In this document: in pieces, positions 34,825 through 47,893 of the stretch
How the letters are laid out: each line of letters begins with the position of its first letter
How positions within the stretch are numbered: the first letter of the stretch is position 1
Source: Polytrichum commune
Taxonomy: Eukaryota > Streptophyta > Polytrichopsida > Polytrichales > Polytrichaceae
Direction of reading: 5' to 3'
Length of the DNA: 64,000 nt
Assembly: GCA_950295325.1 (NCBI GenBank)
Contig: OX485805.1
Coordinates: 14,745,501-14,809,500, forward strand
Program-made: the position numbers and the translations under genes
The notes under the pieces: model-generated
Seen by the model: only the letters and a program-made list of their open reading frames with translations
Told to the model about the DNA's origin: nothing
Databases searched by the model: none

Positions 34825-37695
34825 ATGGCGGCACATGGTCATTCCTCTGTTGTTTCTCAGCTAGCTTCCAACATCAGCTTACGCGAGAACACTAACTGCA
34901 GGTTCCGACCTTCGGTGTCTCTTCGCGGGTCTCCAAAGCACCGAGTGCAATTAAAAATTTGTCGACTCTCTCAGGGTTTGAAGAATGACTCAAATCTAGG
35001 ATTCGTCCTTGCCTTTAGGTCAAGGCACAGGAAGCTCACAAGCTCACAAGGAACAACTAAGTTAATCTCAAGATGTGAGTATGGTTCCAAAGGAGGGGAT
35101 GATGATTCGGTAGGAGGGGATGCACGGGTTCAGCAAATGCTTGTGGAGATGGTGCAAATTCAAATTGGAAAATCACGTATGTCTGATTTTGTGGATGAAA
35201 GATCACAACATATGCGGAACATTGCCCAGGACACATTTGATCAGTATGATCGCATTGCTTATCGGACTATGAAAGGCCTGGATGCTAGTGGGAGTCGAGT
35301 AAGTACACCAGTCAATGTGTTTACACCTTATTGTGTTACTTTTGGTGCCTTAGGTTATGCGTTTTTGCTTAGAAGACTTTATTGCATCCTTTCTCAGTTG
35401 CATATATAAGTCTGAAAGGTCTTCAGTGCATCAGTATTCGTAAATTTGACCACCGCATATCAGTGTATGTCAAATTTTATAGGAAGAAAATTTTGCATTC
35501 GTGAATGAGGTTTTAATAACACCTCCCTCATACCTACTGGCCATCATTTGATGTTTTGATGCACGTATAGGTAGTAAGGAACGTCCTTCAACATCTAGTA
35601 CATTCTCATTAAAAAGTTCTGTGCTGAAATTGAGAAGTGGGGTTATTGCAGGTGCTCAGACAACTCGATGCAGATGCGCAGGCCATTGAACGGGAGCTCA
35701 AAATTGCAAGAGCTGAACTTGAGGTACAGGCCTATTCTACCCTGCTTTGAAGTGTCAAGATTTAGTACCCTAGCAATAGGAGAGCAACATTCACACTCAA
35801 GAGTGAACAATGCGTTATCTACTAGTCCCAGCTGATGGTGCATACTCATGTATCGACTGTTTTATTAGAACCCTTGTTTAGGTTACCATAACCCAGTCAA
35901 TACCCCTTCTTCTTAGTAACCCGCTTGGGAGATAAATGAGCCTCAATAATTCCAATAAAGCGTAGCATCAATATATCTTAGTCTCCATAGGATGTTCATT
36001 TATTTTGTGGAATATGTCCCTGGGTTTGATCAGTTTATAATTGTAGGCACAGGAGGATGACTTTGAAGCATACCAACAGATAGTTGCTTACTCAAGAAAT
36101 GAAGGACTATTTTTCAAGAACTTGTATCCAGCACCGAAACAGTTCCGCCGCCAGACTACTGGTCTTTCGAGGATGCCTATAAAGGAGGTATGGTTCTTGT
36201 GGCATAATTGTGAGATAGTGTGGTCAATTCAACCTTAAAAGGGTCTTTGAAATTTAATTTAATCTCAAAAGTTTCTTGATTGATGATGTTGGGATGAATG
36301 TACAGAATTCAAAAGCTTTTTTTCTGTTTGCAATGCAGAATATGGTTATTGGGAGGCCAAGTCAAGATTTCAGCAGCAGCTATAGGCAGGTCCTTTATGG
36401 AGGTCTCTCATTGGTCATTGTTTCCTTCATCTGGAGCTCCAGCTCAGGTACATTCAAGAGCACCAAACTTACTTTGTTGTGGTGAGGCGTTTATAAATTG
36501 TTGAGCGTCCTTGGCGGTGGAAGCTTGTTTGCAACTTTGCATTAGTGTGCTACGCATCTCTTCATGTGGAAATGTCGGTAGTGGCCACCTTACAAAAGTT
36601 CTACACATTAATTTGTGTTCACACTTTCCAGATGGTGATGAATATGGTGTTACCGGAGATTGTATGTCATTCATTTTGTTATATTCCACACCTCTGTCCA
36701 TTATTGTATATGTGTGCATATGCAAGGTTTTCTATGATGTTAATGTGTCATCCTTTAGAAGAGACCTGGGTAGGGCAAGAACTATCACACCCCGAGTTTG
36801 TATGGACAAGGGCGTGATAATGTGAATTGAGTCAATAGATGAAATATAGGTTCCAATTAGCTTTCACCTATATTAGACTGCGTTTTCTGCTCATCTAAGG
36901 GATGTAACAAATTTGTCTACGAATCTTGTCAATAGGATAGTCTCCACTCAACTTGAAAGTTTATAACAAACAATCAGTAGGTTTTCAATACTTAGGAAGC
37001 TATTACAGGCATTTACTGAACTTGTTTCACATGAACCTCTTGAGGGGATTCATCACTCAGCTGAGAAGTCCTTAAAATTCCTAAATCTTCTATTGATGGG
37101 GCATAATTTGACTAGTGGGAATCTCCGATTAGTGACTACCTATGTCAACTAAATGGCTAAATTTTCTTACAAAACATATGTCCATTTTTTAATGTAATAT
37201 TTGAATATTTTGTAGGTCTAGATACGATCAATAAACCTAGATTATCTGGTTTAGATCAATTGTAATATTGAAAAATGTCTGCATGGAGCTCCTATATAGC
37301 ACAACTATGAAATGATCAACTATATAGATGTGTTGACAATGCCTAGGCGTCGAATGTTCTGCAAGTTTCAATTAAAGGTATTTGTAAGGAGATACTTGGG
37401 GTTCTTAGGTAACTTCTCAGTGTGGTGCACCATGTAGTTGTTGTTCAAGGGTTGGACTCGTGAGTTTGAGATTCGAGTTTTAATGTTTGGCACACGATTG
37501 CTGCTGTGCCATGGCACTAAATAAAGTGGTCGCTCTGCAGCTATGATGGCAGGTACAATGATGCGGGCGTCAAAGCTGGCCAGTTATGGCGCTATCTTCT
37601 CTGCTCTTTTGACACAGCTAGCCTTTGCTAAGGTTCTTGTGGGGGAGGACGATGAAGTTGAAGGGCCAATTGATGTTACAAACTCCAAAGACTGA
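34825..37695 (+). CDS. probable plastid membrane protein of unknown function, 5 exons
   Basis: Exons 34825-35298, 35652-35723, 36047-36187, 36339-36447 and 37553-37695; phases agree throughout (the last junction splits a Gly codon) and give 312 residues. Residues 1-85 are rich in Ser, Arg and Lys and poor in acidic residues, like a chloroplast transit peptide. Residues 100-215 are a charged helical, probably coiled-coil region (QLDADAQAIERELKIARAEL in exon 2). Two hydrophobic segments follow at about 247-262 (VLYGGLSLVIVSFIW) and about 275-292 (YGAIFSALLTQLAFA), then a short acidic tail. This suggests an integral plastid inner-envelope or thylakoid protein with a stromal coiled coil; that is inference. 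I do not recognise the family. The start is the first ATG after a probable leader-intron acceptor at 34793. Confidence 0.8.
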
Positions 37696-39240
37696 CAACC
37701 AAGCAACTTCGAGTTGTCTCAAGTTATTTATACAGATTACACATTCCTTTGTAAATAGAGTGGATCATTATTTGTAAAACGTTGGGTGAATTTCCTGCTG
37801 ACTTTTGGCATGACACTACTGACAAAATTCCTGTATAGTGGTCGTAGGAGATCGTGTAGCAGGTTATAGTTTTGTATTGGCCATTGTGCATGGCAGTTGT
37901 TGTACAATCTGAGTTGCAAAATGGAGCCTCAGTATATACGTGGTTTAATGGTGACCCTAAATGGGGTCTCAAAAGTAAAGATGCAAGTCCTTCACCTTCT
38001 CCTGCAGGTGTTCATGGGCTGTTTTTGAAACAAGGATGTTGAGAGATGAATCGCAAGTGCATTGTTGCTCACAGGAACACATTGACGTGGACGACAACCT
38101 TGCCAAGCTAGGAAATAGGACACATGGACCAAGCAATCAGTGACTCGCTCTCTTGGTAAGGTTTTAAACTGAAGCTTTGAGATATAATGAATCCGCTTAT
38201 TCTAAACGATGGGCTATAATTTTTTTAAGCACCTTCTCAGGTTTTGCTTAATTTAGCAAGCGGGTCCTGCAAACAATGTACGTCCTGATCCAAAAGTCAT
38301 TGCAGAGCCCAGAGGTGTCATATGCAAAATGAGCTTTTAGTGTTTAAATGTGGAATGAGATCTTCCTTGATAGAGGCATGTGAACACTTCGCCTGGATGG
38401 GGTCCAAGCAATCTGCATACCTTTTGGTCCTCTATAAGATGTCTTTCCACAAACGAAATCACTTATCACTCAATCAACACCTTTGCGAGGCCTGTCCTTA
38501 ACTGTGATGTTTTATCATTTAGCATCCACATTAGTTTAATCTTCAGTAGGCATATGTGCTACTAATACAAACTAGTGTTATATTTCTACACATGAAATAT
38601 ACAGGAATCAAAATATCTATTGTATTAAAGGGTCAATTATAGTAAGGATATAGTAACTATCAAGTAGAAATTTATGGTCCCATACCAACCAAGTTTTTTT
38701 TGTCTTTGGGAGTGCAATGGTTAGGAAACAAGGTTTATCAACTAATTGTGGGGACTCCGTAGACGTAGTTCATGGCTTTAGAATAAACAAGATAATAAAG
38801 GGATCGCGATGATTAGCAAATGTAAGCAGGTTCGTTGCTTCAAAGTGGATGAGAAGAATTTGTTGGCAAAAGAGGTTGTAGTTGCTGAGGTGTTTCTACC
38901 AATTCTGTAAAATTCACATCAAATTTTGGGTAATGCCTACTAGGTGTTCCATAGCTTGGATGATATGTGCATATGTTCAGAATGACCCATGAAGGCATGA
39001 TATCTCCACTTGAAAGCAATTTGGAGGCCAGCATGTCACCAACCATTGATTTGTAGCTTTTGAAGGGCACAAAGATTGTGGTCATGCATCTTAGGTCAGT
39101 AAGAAAGTAGCAAAAGCTACAAATCAATTCCCCCCTAACATACCTGTCAAGCTACATGATAAGTTAGATGTGATGTAAAGGCAAGATAATGGCCACATTA
39201 AAACTTTGCTAGAATCAATATAATACATAGTCTTCACACA
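37696..39240. other. 3' flank and gene-free spacer
   Basis: Nothing coding recognised. The first few hundred bases should contain the 3' untranslated region of the plastid-protein gene. Confidence 0.35.
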
Positions 39241-39241
39241 T

Positions 39242-39520
39242 TACAAGTTTATGGATGAATTCTTCCCAAGCCATTGAGTTTTTTGAATGCACAAAAGTTG
39301 ATTGTTATCCATGGGTGGAGCCAAATCTATATGTACAATTCATCTCTCATGCATGATCTGATGATAGTTGCAAAGCGAGTTCATAACTGACAAGCACCTT
39401 GCCATCATTACAAATTTATGGAGTGATTCTTCCCAAGCTCCTGAGTTTTGATCGCACTAAGATTGATCATTATCCATGGGTGGAACTAAAAACTATCTGT
39501 GAATTCCATCTCTCAGCCTT
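39242..39520 (+). repeat. imperfect direct duplication of about 110 bp, period about 165
   Basis: ATTCTTCCCAAGC, TTATCCATGGGTGGA and AATTC.ATCTCTCA appear in the same order in 39242-39355 and 39408-39520, with moderate divergence. Non-coding. Confidence 0.6.
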
Positions 39521-39989
39521 GGTCCTTGCATCTGATATTAATTGTCATGCACCAGTCTGCATATGCTGTCTCAAAATCACTTGTCAAAAGTTCCAGATTG
39601 GGTGAGTGGGGCCTTCTACTTCTCTGGTATAAAGAGGACTATTTTCTGAGAGGAGTCGACGAAAGGAGAGATCCATTCAAGTTTTATTTACTTATTATGA
39701 AGGGGCTTGCTTATGTCAAAATGCACGTGGCCAATGCCACTACATGGCCTTCTTGGTTAGATATCTGTATAGTGTTATCTCAACAATGACCTTATGATTC
39801 ATTCAAAATTGATCTAACTCACACTTCACCCTTTTAGAATCTAGATCTTGCAACTACATGCAAATTGGAGGCCATTCTGATAAACACTTGTTTGTGTCAA
39901 TAATCACCCTGATCTTGCTATTGATCCCCAGTTTCTTGTCAAGAGACATCTGTATCTTGGTTCTGTCAGTTTTCATTATCAGGTATGTG

Positions 39990-40190
39990 GGTGTTATTCG
40001 GTTACTTTTCCTAATTGGACACCTATGTTTGATTGGTGTTTGGTTAGGCGAGGATCAAACAAAACACCATAAAGACACATGTTCGAAAGCGATTAGACTA
40101 TGTCTTCAAATTTTAATTTATTACTCCACATTCAATAGTGAACGCAATTGGAAGGACCTTATGTACTCAGTTCAAGAATGAACAAACATT
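39990..40190 (+). repeat. dispersed family member related to the 44-kb array
   Basis: ACACCTATGTTTGATTGGTG, ACACCATAAAGACACATG and AATAGTGAACGCAATTGGA align in order with 42722-42930 and with the array monomer. Confidence 0.5.
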
Positions 40191-41454
40191 CACTTCCGCT
40201 AACCATAACTAAACTAGGGTTGGTTCGATTTTCAATTTGGTTTTTGTTGATGCATCATCAAAAATTTGCTAGTAATGCAAGACAAGTGTTGATGTGTAAC
40301 TCTAATTGGTAGATGTGTAACTCTAATTGGTAGAAGCTGGAGGACATAAAAAAACGAACCAAACAACACCCACATATCCTTTGCATTGTCACCGTATTTT
40401 AACCTTCTAAGTTCAGTTGTTAACACAATTTGGGAGGGTCTACATGATCTTATAAAGGAAAAGAGAATCTTCACTTTGACTCATTATTAACTTTTGCATC
40501 TGAACTCCGATTCTAAAAGTTGAAATGACAGTTTCTAGGATTCGCTATTGCTAGCCGGATGAGACAATACACAATCTGACCCCCACAGCTAGAAAATATC
40601 TGTGGAGTGGGAAGTGTCCACAGTGGAGCCACATACGTAATGGTGCGATGACAGTGTCCACCACCTAAATGTCTCAGACTAAGTAATTCCTGGATATAAA
40701 TATCCCCAATACTACCGGACTTGAGCACCAAAAACCCTGCTAAAAAAAACTCAACCTCAACTGCAGTGCCTGAAAATCATTGAATCCCATAAATCACATC
40801 ACACAATTAACCCCCAACATCCTTGATCATATTTGATCAGGAGGTGCATTATCTAAAGTATTCAATGAGTTCATTCTTGGCATCGACTCAGTGGCCTTCC
40901 GTCTCAAAATAAAATAAAATAAGAACTAAATCGACAGAATTCCACCAATCCTATAGTATCTCCAGCAGCCTAGGCTTTGAATACAATATCTTGACTCAGG
41001 AACTCACTTTTCCTGCAAGGCCTCCCTGCATTCTTCCTGAATCTACGTGAACCCATCAGCCGTGATGGGTTCAGTGTGGACTGCCAAACACACGTCAATA
41101 GTGCATCAGCTGTAAGTACAAAATTAATCTTTCCGTTTTGATCCAACTAGTTTAATCTGGTGGTTATTTACTGGAAATTAAAAGTCGCAGTCCTGGTGTG
41201 CATGTTGCAGTCAACATATCAAACACCAAGCCTGCCCCATATAGCTGATTCTTTTCGTAACAGCATCAGTATGAATGTTGTACGTACTTCAGATTGCTCC
41301 ACATTATCCGTAGCTAATTTTTTTTGGTAATAGCATTGCATGAGCAAGAGCGTTGTACTTCAGATTGCCTTACAAAGCTGGCCGTCAATTGTACAGAAAC
41401 TTAGCATGTGGTTATACCTCGACCTCTCAACACCATCTCCACAGTGTACGTGCT
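40191..41454. other. gene-free spacer
   Basis: Only a short direct duplicate (GTGTAACTCTAATTGGTAGA at 40294 and 40315). No gene or element recognised. Confidence 0.35.
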
Positions 41455-41790
41455 GGTGGCCAGTGTGTTTGTTTGACAGATTTCATTTTGATGTTCAAAT
41501 TCAAATCCAAAGTGTCATGTGACATTTTCAAAAACCAGATAGATGTCAATTGACATGTACATTTTTTCCTATAATGTCATCTCAATGTCACATGCCTAGA
41601 AGTATGTGTCATTTCAATTTCTAACGTGTCATTTGACGTGTGGTTTTTTTTTTCACAAGTCACACTACATGTCATATTCTAAACTTTGCATCTCAATTGA
41701 TGTGTAAATTTTTTGCATGCAGATTTTTGTGTGTCAAATGTCAAAAACTTGCAAAAAAATTGTTAAAAATACAGACTATAGTACTGGTGG
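41455..41790 (+). repeat. TGTCA/TGACA-rich dispersed repeat, copy 1
   Basis: About 330 bp that reappears in direct orientation at 51395-51725. It is dense in TGTCA and TGACA pentamers, including the palindrome TGTCAATTGACA, and has shared blocks ATGTCACATGCCT, GTGTCATTTCAATTTCTAA and GTCACACTACATGTCA. No coding potential. Confidence 0.75.
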
Positions 41791-42721
41791 GTGGTAAGTT
41801 AAATGCCTTTCTCGAGAGCCGTATTAATGTACCTATCTAGCATTCCCATAGCCACGTGGACATGAGGAGTAGGTGGTGAATGGACTTTGCACGTCAGTTT
41901 ATGAGTACATTGACATTTCTTTTATTTTTATTATTACCTATCTAGCACATGGTCTTCACATAAATTACGTCAAACAATCGATTTAGTGTGGCATTAAAAT
42001 TGTTGTGGCATGTCAATTCAAGTGGTCTTCATGACTTGTTGTCATGTAGCACCAAGTGTCATGCGACAATCTCCCTAGTTGTCATTTCATGATTGCAAGA
42101 TAATTAATTTGGGTCTATGATGAATATTGCAGGCCACACTACAATATATGTTTAATGTGTTCAAAAGGTGCACATAATTGTTATGCTTTGTGTCATGCAC
42201 TTTATTTTAAGAACGTGGGCTACACAACGATCGGGCTTATTTCCGTGCACTAAAAAGCATTGAGGATAATATGGTGTGGGTGCACATAATTCCACATGAG
42301 AGATTTGTGTTGTAGGTTATAGTGTTTTGTTGAATTGAAAGTAGTCACGTGGATTAAAAAGACTTCTAACCTTTGGGGCAAGAGGTGGATGTATCATGGG
42401 GGTGTGACAAGTGTAACTAGTCAGAGTGGCACAATATTCTCATGCACGATGGCGTATGCTCACTACAAGCCTTCACGTGTCATGGCCACTACAAGGTGTG
42501 TTTTAGATGTTCAAATCTAATCTTGTAGTTGATTTTGATACGAAAAATTAATCTCCTAATGGGAAAGATCTACCATAGCACCGACATTGCTATGTGAACC
42601 TTGTAGTGATTGTGGACCACAATAAGAGCCACCCAGAGTAAGTAATGCGTTAAGTTGAACTATTTATCACAATCAAGTGTAATGCCTTTCAATATGAGGA
42701 TTTGTCATCAATCTAAAATAG
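41791..42721. other. gene-free stretch, TGTCA motifs continue to about 42090
   Basis: TGTCA/TGACA pentamers continue at lower density (41900-42090); the rest shows nothing recognisable. Confidence 0.35.
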
Positions 42722-43075
42722 ATGTGCCTAGTTCAGTTACTCACCTTAACCAAACACCTATATTTGAGTGGTATGTGGTTAGATGTGGATCCAAGAATGG
42801 ACACCAAAAAGACATGTGTTTGGACTACATACTCAAAATATGATAACCATTCTAGAGTGATTGGGACCCAAAGATTTATATGGCCATATAATGAGCACGA
42901 GAACTTTCACTTTGATAACGAGTAAGAACTTTCACTTTCATATGAACTCCAAAAACTATGAGCAAAGTGGCTATAGTCTCGATTTGGATTTACCAACCAT
43001 CTCGTACTAGTGGACCCATACCCTAGGAGAAAGTGGGCTAGTCAGGCCAAGTAACTGCTTTAGACCCATGTAACG
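42722..43075 (+). repeat. dispersed family member related to the 44-kb array
   Basis: The first part matches 8225-8440 (minus) and 39990-40190. The last part (TCGATTTGGATTTACCAACC, ATCTCGTACTA) matches 54735-54840 in an asparaginase intron. It therefore links the pieces of the family into one longer consensus. Confidence 0.6.
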
Positions 43076-43139
43076 TTAACCTTGAATGCATGAAACTCAA
43101 CTTGGGGTTAACATTAATATGACACGATTACTCACAGGA

Positions 43140-43660
43140 AGGCAGCAGCCTGTGACATACTTCGGGCCACTTCACACACGAGACTGAGAGCCCGTGACCA
43201 TTACATTTCAAGCACTCTCATTGGTGGAGCAGGCGGAGCCGGTCCAAGTTCGCTTCACACTACGCTTGAGGGACCAACGGAGTAAGTGCATGCAAAGTCT
43301 ACATGGATTCCTACATGACATTGAATGGATCATGTTTCATGGTCACTTGGATTGTTCTCAAAAATCACCTCTTGGAGGTAGGCCCAACACAAAACCAGGA
43401 GACCGTGACACTCCGAGCGCTCACAACCGTTGGTTTATTCTATTTCATCATACGTGAGGATCCGCATGAATAGAAATAATTCAGTGAACTAGCATTTGGT
43501 TGAGGGCTTGGTCACATATGGCTTCACACTACACTTGAGGGTCCGTGACCACACTACATGATTTTGGAGGTGTCTTGGGACGGCGTTTGGACGCTCACTT
43601 TCTTTTGGGCTCTCACAATTTCATGGTCCCGGCTCTTGGTTTGTGTGCAAAGTGGCCCTT
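43140..43660. repeat. dispersed repeat related to IFT88 intron 13
   Basis: CTTCACACTAC.CTTGAGGG occurs at 43254 and 43520, and GGGCTCTCACAATTTCATGGT at 43606 is the reverse complement of a block at about 6420. CCGTGACCA occurs near both ends. Foldback-like and non-coding. Confidence 0.45.
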
Positions 43661-44021
43661 TATTTCCCACAGTCCACATTCTTCTTTGAATTCTTATTTT
43701 AATTTGTGCCGAGGCTCACCCACCACTGCTTTCCTCTGGCTCTAACTGGCATACTCCGACCTGGAAGATGAGGTGTCCTTGTTTGCGCCACTCCTTTTGA
43801 AACTCCGATGTGCTTTGTAACCCGTTTTGGCTACTTACAGAAACTCCACCTCCATGTGCAAAGACTCACGGCAATTAGTTGGAAGCCCCACCCACTACGA
43901 CGTTGATGGGTTAATGGAGTGATCGAATCGTGACGTCATGGTTGATTTATATTGTTCAGCCGTCCATGTGTTGAGATTCTAACGTCAACGACATGTATGT
44001 TGGTAAGGTCGATGTGCCTAC
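43661..44021. other. spacer before the tandem array
   Basis: No gene or element recognised. Confidence 0.35.
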
Positions 44022-45654
44022 TAGCTCATCTTTTGATCTTAAACGAACACCAAAAAGATCTGTATTGGAAGAAAAAAAATTACATGTTCAACATTGGTTA
44101 ACCATTCTAGACGTAACAGTGAACAAAATTGGAGGCCCGGGACGTATATGAGAATCGTCACTAAGATTATTTACACAAACTTCCAAAAGAATCTGAAGAA
44201 AGTGGTTGCATGCATGATCTAGATTTCGCGAATCATCTCGCACTTAAATAAATGGGTGTTTCATATCCTACGAGGAGTGAGTGCAGAGAGATAGCTCATT
44301 TTTTGATCTTAAACAAACATCAAACAGATGTGTATTGAAAAAAAATAAAGTTACATGTTCAACATTGGTTAACCATTCTAGACGTAACAGTGAACAAAAT
44401 TGGAGGCCCGGGACGTATATGAGAATCGTCACTAAGATTATTTACACAAACTTCCAAAAGAATCTGAAGAAAGTGGTTGCATGCAGATCTAGATTTCGCG
44501 AATCATCTCGCACTTAAATAAATGGGTGTTTCATATCCTACGAGGAGTGAGTGCAGAGAGATAGCTCATTTTTTGATCTTAAACAAACATCAAACAGATG
44601 TGTATTGAAAAAAAATAAAGTTACATGTTCAACATTGGTTAACCATTCTAGACGTAACAGTGAACAAAATTGGAGGCCCGGGACGTATATGAGAATCGTC
44701 ACTAAGATTATTTACACAAACTTCCAAAAGAATCTGAAGAAAGTGGTTGCATGCAGATCTAGATTTCGCGAATCATCTCGCACTTAAATAAATGGGTGTT
44801 TCATATCCTACGAGGAGTGAGTGCAGAGAGATAGCTCATTTTTTGATCTTAAACAAACATCAAACAGATGTGTATTGAAAAAAAATAAAGTTACATGTTC
44901 AACATTGGTTAACCATTCTAGACGTAATAGTGAACAAAATTGGAGGCCCGGGACGTATATGAGAATCGTCACTAAGATTATTTACACAAACTTCCAATTT
45001 TTTTTGAAGAAAGTGGTTGCATGCATGATCTAGATTTCGCGAATCATCTCGCAATTAAATAAATGCGTGTTTCATATCCTACGAGGAGTGAGTGCAGATA
45101 GAGATAGCTCATCTTTTGATCTTAAACGAACATCAAACAGATGTGTATTGAAAAAAATAAAATTACATGTTCAACATTGGTTAACCATTCTAGACGTAAC
45201 AGTGAAATATAATTGGAGGCCCGGGACGTATATGAGAATCGTCACTAAGTTTATTTACACAAACTTCCAATTTTTTTTGAAGAAAGTGGTTGCATGCATG
45301 ATCTAGATTTCGCGAATCATCTCGCAATTAAATAAATGCGTGTTTCATATCCTACGAGGAGTGAGTGCAGATAGAGATAGCTCATCTTTTGATCTTAAAC
45401 GAACATCAAACAGATGTGTATTGAGAAAAAATTAAATAAAATTACATGTTCAACATTGGTTAACCATTCTAGATGTAACAGTGAACATAATTGGAGGCCC
45501 GGGACGTATATGAGAATCGTCACTAAGATTATTTACACAAACTTCCAAATTTTTTTGAAGAAAGTGGTTGCATGCATGATCTAGATTTCGCGAATCATCT
45601 CGCACATAAATAAATGCGTGTTTCATATCCTACGAGGAGTGAGTGCAGAGAGAG
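44022..45654 (+). repeat. six-unit tandem array, period 270-277 bp
   Basis: Units start (TAGCTCAT) at 44022, 44292, 44562, 44832, 45105 and 45378. Units 2 and 3 look identical base for base. Units 1 and 4-6 carry GCATGATCTAG where 2 and 3 have GCAGATCTAG; units 4-6 have an oligo-T in place of AAGAATC. Landmarks in every unit are TTGGTTAACCATTCTAGA, GGAGGCCCGGGACGTATATG, TTTCGCGAATCATCTCGC and TTTCATATCCTACGAGGAGT. The array looks like recent local amplification of a dispersed element. Confidence 0.95.
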
Positions 45655-47893
45655 AAATGATATGTTTAAAGAACCACCTACCTTATGGTCGGGCAGCGGT
45701 GACTGCCCAGGAAAAAAATTCTGTCTCAGCCTTTACGGGTGAAGTAGTAAACAAAACTACCTGCTTCTCACCTCCCTGCGCCAGGTCACATCCAGCTCAA
45801 ATTTTAATTAGTTGCCCAACTAAATTGTTTCACTGTCTGTAGCCTGAACTTATATTAGAGGCCTCTATGTACTTGAATTAAGCTGGCACAAAGTTCAACA
45901 ATTACAGTGCCCATGCATGACCACTTTTTTTAAGCCGAGAGAATTTGAGTCGTGGCAAACATGTAAGTTCAATTGGAGTAAGTGCTGCTTATAGCCTACG
46001 TGCATGTTTTTTTTTTTTTTTTTTTTGTTATTTGACCCCGGATCAAGGGCCGGGCCGGGTTAGTATACATTGTTTATGATATAAGGTCAAGGCATTCTTA
46101 GTTAACCATGTTCATTTAACCTCTGACTAGGGTACTTTTAATGACGATATGGATGAGATCTATATTTTTTAGGTGAATGGAATGAAGGTTTGTGTGATGG
46201 TGGCTTGTGATTGACTACCCTCATAAGAGTTTTGATGACTATCGTAGCCAGTTAGATGAGTGATTATGGGTAGTTTACTGCTTCAAAATTTGTAGCAATA
46301 TCCATATTTGTGAAAAAACTATACTTTGCATTCTCCTCATAATTAGTTTCTCTTCACAAGAAAAATAATTCCATTATTCCTCCTAAATTAAATGCAAAAT
46401 CTCTTATTTTATCAGTTATAGATGCCCCAACCTTATTGTGTTGCTCAGTATCTAAAGTTACGTAAACTGGATATTTACAATGTTTGATTTTACAAAGTAA
46501 AATTGTTTATGTAATATAATTTCCTATATTGTTCTAACTTTTTTTTAGATCAATTTCAAGAAATTAAGAATATATAGTTATAAGTTATAACACTTTGTAG
46601 AACTCAAATAATAAGTGACACTAAACATCATAAAATGGTGTACATCAATTATGGTGAATTGCTGTTTGAGGTTACAAGGTGTTGTAACTTCTTTCTTAGA
46701 ACATGGATTTCTACCCATTTTTTTTAAAAAACATGGATGTCTATACTACTTATCTGTGTTACATTAGTAGAAATTCAATATCTATTTATGCAACTCCAAA
46801 CAACAACCCACACTATGTACCATAGTTAGTGTATTGTAGTGAGATTAAGGTGGCATGATTTGACCATAAATTTACAGAGGGTAAAGTTTTATTGACCCCC
46901 CCCCCCTTAGCAGTTTTGGGTGAACCAACCCATGCACTCGTTCCTTGTTGGATGCCTAAACCCTTGCCTCCAAGGAACCAGTGTACAGGTTGGTTCGTCC
47001 CAATCCCCTTTTACATGGTTGCCACAAATCTTAAGCGGTCACAAGTTTGTCTTACCAAAGGCCTGAGTTTTATGTACACAAATTGGCCAGCCCTCCAACA
47101 TGGTAGGGACAATTATATATGCAGGTTTATTTCCTAACACCTATCGAGGGGGTAATAAAAAAAACATGCCTCCTAGAGGTTGGTTGTTGATTCAATTGCC
47201 CAATTTAAGCTCCGGATCCTAATTAAGAGATCATATTTTTCTTAAAGTAACGACCCCATGATGTACACTAATAATCAACGTTTTCACCCTTCCATCCCCC
47301 ACTTGGTAAGTGTTGTGAACACTCACTCCCATGCATGATACTACGAAAATTTACCCACGAATTCTCGTACTACAATAGAGGCACCTATTCCCAATCAAGA
47401 CCCCATTGGCAATTCCGATCAAGCTGCAACCAATAGTGCCATGACACATGTCCTAGTTTTGAGAGCTTTAGTGAGGAGTAATGAGCCTTTAAATCGAGCG
47501 GTTATGCCATACTCTAGACATTGGTAATTTGTTCGGGCGAAAACTTCGCACAAATTTCAAGTTTAGGAATAAAATTACCAAAACAATTGCAGTCCTTCTA
47601 ATTTCTATCGTCCTACATGGGAATATTTTGCTCCACCTTTTACTTCTCCAAATCTAGCGCAAAATATCTTAAGTGATTGGTTATGGACACATGTACTCTA
47701 CATAAGTAGGCACAATGTTTGAAGTGCCCGTGGTGGTCGGAGATGCAACCTAGAGTATCTCCATATTCACAAACAGTTGCAGGGAACTAATTGGAAACTA
47801 GGTTGATGGGCACTAGAGTGAGTAGGTACATTCTTAGACCTTGCACATGAAGGCGTACACCTCCCCTTTCACCTCTCACCACGGAGTCCATAA
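45655..47893. other. gene-free region with homopolymer runs
   Basis: Contains a T run of about 18 bases at 46007-46026 and a run of 10 C at 46898. No gene recognised; 46892-47137 is open but has no recognisable protein features. Confidence 0.35.

Noticed and set aside
44281-45306. Repeated 78-79 codon open frames, one per array unit
   Set aside because: They start at GTG, recur only because the unit length is a multiple of three, and have no protein-like features; not called as genes.
44022-45654. CRISPR-like regular spacing
   Set aside because: Whole 270-bp units repeat with no unique spacers, and the genome is eukaryotic; it is a tandem array.
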